Part shown: positions 5,254 to 9,645 of the stretch, one piece after another
How the letters are laid out: each line of letters starts with the position of its first letter
Position numbering within the stretch: the first letter of the stretch is position 1
Origin: Candidatus Sumerlaeota bacterium
Lineage (GTDB): Bacteria; Sumerlaeota; Sumerlaeia; SLMS01
Length of the DNA stretch: 9,645 nt
Reading direction: 5' to 3'
NCBI GenBank assembly: GCA_020850785.1
Contig: JADZDZ010000170.1
Coordinates: 1-9,645, forward strand
Notes under the pieces: model-generated
Database searches by the model: none
What the model saw: only the letters and a program-made list of their open reading frames with translations
What the model was told of the DNA's origin: nothing
Position numbers and translations under genes: made by a program

Positions 5254-7944
5254 ATGTCTGCCCCCGCAACCGACAACAGCAAGGCTGATCCTGAGTACGT
5301 GGCGTCATTACGCCGGATGCTTGACGCGGCGCGCGAAGCCGCGCGCGAACGGCATCGCAAGATGGAAGGTCTGGAGGCCGCGCGTCTCTACTCTGCGGAC
5401 ATCCAGCGCATCTTCGTCCATCACTTGGAGGAAATGACCCGTCGGCTCAACGCGGAGGAGATGCGCGGGGCAGTCGCGCTGATCGCAGTCGGCGGCTTCG
5501 GTCGCCACGAGCTGTGCTATCATTCCGACATCGACTTTTGTTTTATCACGGAGCGCGATCCAACTCCGAGTGAGGAAAATTTCATTCGCGCCGTGCTTTA
5601 TCCCCTGTGGGATTTGAAGCTGGACCTTGGCTACGGCGTTCATTCCATTCGCGATTGCATCAACACGCTCGGCAATGACCTGACGAAGGCCACCGCGTTC
5701 CTCGACACGCGCCACCTGTGGGGGGCGCAGCCGCTGTGGGAGGAGCTCGTTGAGCGCATTCATGGCAAGCTGCACAAGCATCACCTCCTCTGGTTCATCA
5801 ACAGCTTGAAGGACGAAATGAAGTCGCGCCATGAGCGGTATGGTGACACGGTTTTTCTTCTCGAACCGGACGTGAAGAATTCGCGCGGTGGACTTCGCGA
5901 TGTGCATCAGACTTTGTGGATCGCATTCACGCTTTATGGCGCGTCGGACCTTGCGATTTTGGTGAAGAATGGCCTGGTGTCCCCGGCGGAGCACGATCGC
6001 CTGCGCGCTGCGTGGTCTTTCCTTGTCGATGTGCGCAACTCGCTGCATCTGTCGCAGGGCAGGCGTGTGGACAAGCTCACGCTGGAGCGGCAGATTCAGG
6101 TCGGGGCGATGATGGGATTCGAGCCGTCGGAGACCGCGCTCGCCGAAGAGGCAATGATGCGTGCCTATTACGATCATGCGCTCATCGTGGAGCGGCTTTG
6201 CCAGCGGCTGATGGAAGTCACGCTGATGCGCACGCCCGGCACGCACGAAAGCATGATGGAGTTGGAGGAGCCCAAGCGCATTGACCGCGATTTCTGCCGG
6301 CGCGGGGCGCACATCTGGGTCGAGCGCGCGGACCTGCCGCGTCTTTCAACGGACCCCCACTGGCCGATGCGATTGTTTCTCAACGCGGCGCGTGAGAGGC
6401 TGGAGCTCACGGAGGATTGCATCCGCCTTGTGGAGGAATTTCTTCCGAAGGTGGATGATGCGTTTCGGCGTTCCCCGATCGCGCGCGATTTGTTCCTCGC
6501 GATGCTGAATTGTCCGGGGAAACTGGCGGACACGCTGCGCGTGATGAATCGTTGCGGATTCCTGAGCGCCTACATTCCCGAATTCGCCGGCGTGCGAAAC
6601 CTTCCCCGTATCGACCACTATCATCAGTACACCGTGGACGAGCATTTGATCCGCACCATCGGTGTTTCCGAGCACCTGCTGAAGACGGATAATCCGCGCG
6701 GGATGGGCCATGTTGCCATCGCGGCGAAGGAAGTCTTGCGGGTGGACCTGCTGCATCTGGCGCTGTTGCTCCACGACGTTGGGAAGGGGGAGGGGCGTGC
6801 GCACGTGATTCGCGGAATGCACATGGCGCAGCGCATCACGGAGCGCATGCAACTGCGCCCCATCGAGCAGGAAACCGTTCGCTCGCTTATCGCCCATCAC
6901 CAGAAGATGAGCCACATGGCGCTGCGGCGGGACATCGAGGACCCCGCGCTCGCCGAAGAATTGGCGGAGGCCGTCCGCTCTGCGGAACTCCTCCGCATGT
7001 TGTACGTCCACACGGCCTGCGACGTGCGCGGCGTGTCCCCCGAATCCTGGAACGAGTGGCGCGGGCGGCTGCTGGCCGACCTGTACGAACGCACCATGGA
7101 CGAATTGCGCGGCATCAAGCGCGATCCCTCCGCGCGCAATCAGGCGCAGCACCTGATGGACCAGATTACCGGCGTGCTGAAGGAAAAGGGACATCACGAC
7201 ATCAATCGTGCGGAACTGGATCACTTCTTTTCCGACATGCCGGAACGATACCTTCGCTCCGTTTCCATCGATGCGGCGGTGAACCACTTCCTCCTGTCCA
7301 CGAAGATCACGAACGAATCACGAATCCATGCGCGCTTCGACACCTACGAAGATAGCAACTATGTCGAAGTCACCTTCGTTGCGCGCGACGCGCCGGGGTT
7401 GTTCAGCAACCTCTGCGGTGCGCTTGCGGCGAAGCGTTTCAACATTCTCTCCGCGCAGATTTACACTTCCGCCTCCGGCGAGGCCGTGGACGTTTTTCAG
7501 GTGGAGATTCCGCCGATTTTCCGAGACGATGTCAGCGGCATCCTCGCGCGAATCTGCGCCACGATCGAAAAACTCATGCGGACCGGCGAGCGCCCCCATT
7601 GGTCAAAAACCACCGACAAGTCCGCAGTTTTTCCGATAACGCAGGAACGGCTGAACCTTCGTCCGCCCCGCGTGGATATTCGCAACGACGTTTCGCCAAC
7701 GCACACGGTCGTGGAGGTTCGCGCGCCCGACCGCCCCGGCCTCCTGAGCGACATCACCGCGACGTTCGATCGCTTCAGCATCAACATTGACCTCGCGTTC
7801 ATCGCCACGGAGAGCTATCAGGTTGTGGACGTGTTCTATGTGACAGACTTGGAAACGAACAAATTGAAGGAAAGCGGAAAGCTGAACTCGTTGAAGGAAG
7901 AATTGATGAAGACCATCCATCCCCAACTACAGGTGAAACCATGA
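5254..7944 (+). CDS. glnD: [Protein-PII] uridylyltransferase / uridylyl-removing enzyme
   Basis: GlnD senses glutamine and adds or removes UMP on PII proteins, linking nitrogen status to glutamine synthetase control. The 896 residues match full-length family members (about 890). The nucleotidyltransferase motif AVGGFGRHELCYHSDIDF spans 78-95, with metal-binding D92 and D94. LLEPDVKNSRGGLRDVH at 202-218 is the family's K-x-x-x-GGLRD signature. The HD (UMP-removing) domain has YTVDEH (H464), LLLHDVGKG (H507, D508), HH at 548-549 and a later Asp (D589). Two C-terminal ACT domains start near 703 (VEVTFVARDAPGLFSNLCGAL) and 818 (TVVEVRAPDRPGLLSDI), for glutamine binding. All four parts look intact, so the enzyme should be bifunctional. 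Its start has only a weak GGA nearby. The stop overlaps the next gene's start as ATGA. No glnB, glnA or amtB is visible here. Confidence 0.95.
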   Translation: MSAPATDNSKADPEYVASLRRMLDAAREAARERHRKMEGLEAARLYSADIQRIFVHHLEEMTRRLNAEEMRGAVALIAVGGFGRHELCYHSDIDFCFITERDPTPSEENFIRAVLYPLWDLKLDLGYGVHSIRDCINTLGNDLTKATAFLDTRHLWGAQPLWEELVERIHGKLHKHHLLWFINSLKDEMKSRHERYGDTVFLLEPDVKNSRGGLRDVHQTLWIAFTLYGASDLAILVKNGLVSPAEHDRLRAAWSFLVDVRNSLHLSQGRRVDKLTLERQIQVGAMMGFEPSETALAEEAMMRAYYDHALIVERLCQRLMEVTLMRTPGTHESMMELEEPKRIDRDFCRRGAHIWVERADLPRLSTDPHWPMRLFLNAARERLELTEDCIRLVEEFLPKVDDAFRRSPIARDLFLAMLNCPGKLADTLRVMNRCGFLSAYIPEFAGVRNLPRIDHYHQYTVDEHLIRTIGVSEHLLKTDNPRGMGHVAIAAKEVLRVDLLHLALLLHDVGKGEGRAHVIRGMHMAQRITERMQLRPIEQETVRSLIAHHQKMSHMALRRDIEDPALAEELAEAVRSAELLRMLYVHTACDVRGVSPESWNEWRGRLLADLYERTMDELRGIKRDPSARNQAQHLMDQITGVLKEKGHHDINRAELDHFFSDMPERYLRSVSIDAAVNHFLLSTKITNESRIHARFDTYEDSNYVEVTFVARDAPGLFSNLCGALAAKRFNILSAQIYTSASGEAVDVFQVEIPPIFRDDVSGILARICATIEKLMRTGERPHWSKTTDKSAVFPITQERLNLRPPRVDIRNDVSPTHTVVEVRAPDRPGLLSDITATFDRFSINIDLAFIATESYQVVDVFYVTDLETNKLKESGKLNSLKEELMKTIHPQLQVKP

Positions 7945-8774
7945 AACGATCCACCGCAGTTCTCCCGTTCGTTCTCGCAGCGTTGCTCAGCGCGCCGTGT
8001 CTCCATGCGCAGCAAACCTCATCCGCTGACGCACCCGCAACCACCGCCGCCGTGGCAAAGACCATGGACGTCACCGCTGCCTTCGTGAGTGGTGATGGGA
8101 AGCCGGTCAAGGATGTGCAGTTCGATCTGCTCACGCGGACGGAGGAAAGAGGCACACGAAAAGTTGGGTCCTTCAAGTCCGGCGCTGACGGCACGGTGCT
8201 GCTGAAGGACTTGGAGTTCGGCAAACAATATTCCCAATACGGCCTGATTTCCGATCAAAGTGTGATTGGCGAATTTGATCTGTCGGATGCGAAGCCGAAA
8301 GATAAGGTCACGATTACGCTTCCACCACAGGTTGGCGACGTTGCCCCCGATTTTGAGGTGAAGGATTTGGCGACAGGCAAAGCCTTCAAGATTTCCTCGC
8401 TGCGCGGTCAGGTTGTGATGATTGACTTTTGGGCCACTTGGTGCGGCCCCTGTCAGGAGCCGATGGCACACAACAACGAACTTGTCGCGAAGCATGCGGA
8501 CTGGAACGGGAAGGCCGTCATTCTCGGCGTCAGTATAGACAAGACGGAGGAGGTCATCGCAAAGCACGTCAAAGACAAGGGATGGACAAACGTGCGCCAG
8601 ACGTGGATTGACGAGCCCGGTGTGGGGTGGGGGTCGAAGCCGCTGAAGGCCTACGGCATCAACAGCATTCCGCGTATTGCGCTGCTGGACAAGGAGGGGA
8701 AGATCGTCTTCTTCGGTCACCCTGCGGAAATTGACATCGAAAAGAAGATCAACGAACTCATCAACGCAGGATAG
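7941..8774 (+). CDS. Secreted TlpA-like thioredoxin-fold protein
   Basis: This 277-residue exported protein probably acts as a periplasmic thiol-disulfide oxidoreductase. Residues 1-23 (MKRSTAVLPFVLAALLSAPC, then LHA) are a signal peptide with an AxA-like site before QQ. The Cys at 20 does not sit in a lipobox. Residues 43-127 look like a small beta-sandwich domain resembling carboxypeptidase-regulatory-like modules (FVSGDGKPVKDVQFDLLTR...GADGTVLLKDLEFGKQY). The TlpA/AhpC-TSA domain begins at VGDVAPDFEVKDL (131-143), with active site WCGPC at 167-171 in DFWATWCGPCQEPM and the cis-proline at P244 (NSIPRIALLD). The mature protein has only the two active-site cysteines. The start overlaps glnD's stop (ATGA), with AGGTG 5 nt upstream, a good Shine-Dalgarno that supports this start. 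Possible roles are cytochrome c maturation or general disulfide reduction; the partner is unknown. Confidence 0.88.
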   Translation: MKRSTAVLPFVLAALLSAPCLHAQQTSSADAPATTAAVAKTMDVTAAFVSGDGKPVKDVQFDLLTRTEERGTRKVGSFKSGADGTVLLKDLEFGKQYSQYGLISDQSVIGEFDLSDAKPKDKVTITLPPQVGDVAPDFEVKDLATGKAFKISSLRGQVVMIDFWATWCGPCQEPMAHNNELVAKHADWNGKAVILGVSIDKTEEVIAKHVKDKGWTNVRQTWIDEPGVGWGSKPLKAYGINSIPRIALLDKEGKIVFFGHPAEIDIEKKINELINAG

Positions 8775-8836
8775 GATTGAACCAACAACCCATCTGCGGA
8801 TGGGGAAAAATCATCAACCTCACGGTACGTCTTCCC
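8775..8836 (+). other. Short intergenic gap with UNCG-type hairpin (8789-8804)
   Basis: Beginning 14 nt after the thioredoxin stop, CCCATC (8789-8794) and GATGGG (8799-8804) form a perfect 6-bp stem around TGCG. The RNA loop would be C(UGCG)G, a member of the very stable cUNCGg tetraloop class. It is followed by GAAAAATC and not a U-tract, so it does not look like a standard intrinsic terminator. It might protect the 3' end of the glnD-thioredoxin transcript or sit in the leader of the next gene. No convincing promoter is seen. Confidence 0.4.
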
Positions 8837-9645
8837 ATGCACATGTCTTCACGATGCTTCGCCACCATTCTGCTTCTGGGTCTTCCCTGTCTTGCGGCGG
8901 CGCTTCCCGATTTCCCCGAATCCTACGGCTTTGTGGATGGGGCGGATTTTCACGTTGAGCGCACCATCGCTCCCGGCATCACGCAGCGTTTTGATTCCTA
9001 TTCGACAGGTCCCCTCACGATCAACACGGTCTTTGTGGACATGCAACGCGATGATCTGGCGATCGAAGTCGAGAAGGGGAAGGATGACCTGTACGGATCG
9101 GAAACGCTTCCTGTCATGACGAAGCGCCTCGCTGATCCTGCAGCGCGTCCCTTGGTGGCGATCAACGCGGATTTTTGGGGGACGGGCCACGTTCCCATCG
9201 GTCCCTTCGTCGATGAGGGAATGATCTGGAAGGCCCCTTGGTTCAATGACAAGCGCGATGGACGCCGTCGCAGCGTTTTCGGCTTCGACGATGCGGGAAA
9301 TTTTTTCGTCGGCCTGCCGGACTGGAGTGCGGAGGTGCGCTCCGCCGCTGGGGAATCCATCGCGATTCCCTGCGTGAATTTGGAACACAATATTCGCAAC
9401 ATCACGACGCTCTATACCTATCCCGGCCGTGCCGCGCTCAAGAATGCGCCGAAGGATTTCAAGCAGGTCGTCCTTCACAGCGATGCGAAGGAATGGCTCC
9501 CCAATGCACCCATCAAGGTGCAGGTGCGTTCGATCAGCGGCACCATGAACAATGTGCCCGATCAATCAACGTTTCTTCTCTACGTTGAAAGCGTTCCTCA
9601 GTGGTTGAAGGAGGGGATGGAACTGACGCTCGATGCCTCGCTGAA
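8837..9645 (+). CDS. Secreted NAGPA-type phosphodiester glycosidase-domain protein, 5' part (runs off right edge)
   Basis: The frame is open from ATG 8837 to the right edge, giving 269 residues and no stop. Residues 1-22 (MHMSSRCFATILLLGLPCLA then AA) are a signal peptide with alanines at the cleavage region; no lipobox. From about residue 48 the protein resembles the phosphodiester glycosidase domain related to human NAGPA, the enzyme that uncovers mannose-6-phosphate (older annotation: exopolysaccharide biosynthesis related to NAGPA). Supporting blocks are TINTVFVDMQRDDLAIEVEK (61-80), VAINADFWGTGHVPIGPFVDEG (107-128), and a later HNIRNITTLYTYPG (184-197). Bacterial members are mostly secreted or surface-bound and poorly characterised, so the substrate is unknown. 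An ATG at 8843 (third residue) is an alternative start. No Shine-Dalgarno is visible; the leader is GTCTTCCC. It lies 62 bp after the thioredoxin gene on the same strand and may be co-transcribed with it. Confidence 0.72.
   Translation, partial: MHMSSRCFATILLLGLPCLAAALPDFPESYGFVDGADFHVERTIAPGITQRFDSYSTGPLTINTVFVDMQRDDLAIEVEKGKDDLYGSETLPVMTKRLADPAARPLVAINADFWGTGHVPIGPFVDEGMIWKAPWFNDKRDGRRRSVFGFDDAGNFFVGLPDWSAEVRSAAGESIAIPCVNLEHNIRNITTLYTYPGRAALKNAPKDFKQVVLHSDAKEWLPNAPIKVQVRSISGTMNNVPDQSTFLLYVESVPQWLKEGMELTLDASL

Noticed and set aside
5308..6312. Long open frame (334 codons) antisense to glnD
   Set aside because: The opposite strand encodes a complete, motif-rich GlnD. The antisense translation is Arg/His/Leu-rich with no family features and is expected from GC-rich codon bias.
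6346..7287. Second long antisense frame (313 codons) in glnD
   Set aside because: Same reasoning: it lies over the HD domain and inter-domain region of GlnD and shows no recognisable protein.
1..9645. RNA genes, CRISPR arrays, insertion sequences, phage genes or toxin-antitoxin pairs
   Set aside because: None seen on reading both strands: no tandem repeat-spacer structure, no transposase or integrase, no tRNA-like or rRNA-like segment, and gaps are too short to hide such elements.

Overview
The window is high-GC by eye and reads as a chromosomal segment of a diderm (Gram-negative) bacterium that makes lipid A. It is gene-dense and carries no RNA genes, insertion sequences, phage genes or CRISPR arrays that I can see. 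The organism cannot be named from the sequence. Use of LpxI instead of LpxH, and the gene order ompH-lpxC-fabZ-lpxI, argue against an ordinary gamma- or betaproteobacterium. An under-studied diderm phylum (PVC/FCB-related or a candidate phylum such as Sumerlaeota) is a guess only.

Layout. (1) Positions 1-230, minus strand: the 5' end of an unrecognised gene that runs off the left edge. (2) A divergent intergenic region of about 160 bp. (3) 390-3346, plus strand: a tightly packed envelope operon of an OmpH/Skp-like periplasmic chaperone, lpxC, fabZ and lpxI. Every junction overlaps: ATGA at ompH/lpxC and lpxC/fabZ, and an 8-nt overlap at fabZ/lpxI. (4) 3356-5128, minus strand: a multi-pass GT-C-like membrane protein, convergent with lpxI with only 9 bp between the stop codons. 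(5) A divergent intergenic region of about 125 bp. (6) 5254-8774, plus strand: glnD (PII uridylyltransferase/uridylyl-removing enzyme) joined by another ATGA overlap to a secreted TlpA-like thioredoxin-fold protein. (7) 8837 to the right edge, plus strand: the 5' part of a secreted NAGPA-type phosphodiester glycosidase-domain protein, after a 62-bp gap that holds a small, very regular hairpin.

How the genes fit. LpxC (first committed lipid A step) and LpxI (UDP-2,3-diacylglucosamine to lipid X) bracket FabZ, which shares the 3-hydroxyacyl-ACP pool with the lipid A acyltransferases. The OmpH protein would chaperone outer-membrane proteins made in step with LPS. lpxA and lpxD, often found in such clusters, are not here. 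GlnD is a nitrogen-status sensor whose link to the secreted thioredoxin is unclear. The membrane protein and the phosphodiester glycosidase suggest further surface-glycan work.

I did not find a clearly novel system. The most worthwhile oddities are the altered DGS motif in LpxC, the absence of lpxA from the cluster, the glnD-thioredoxin coupling, and C-rich sequences directly before several start codons.
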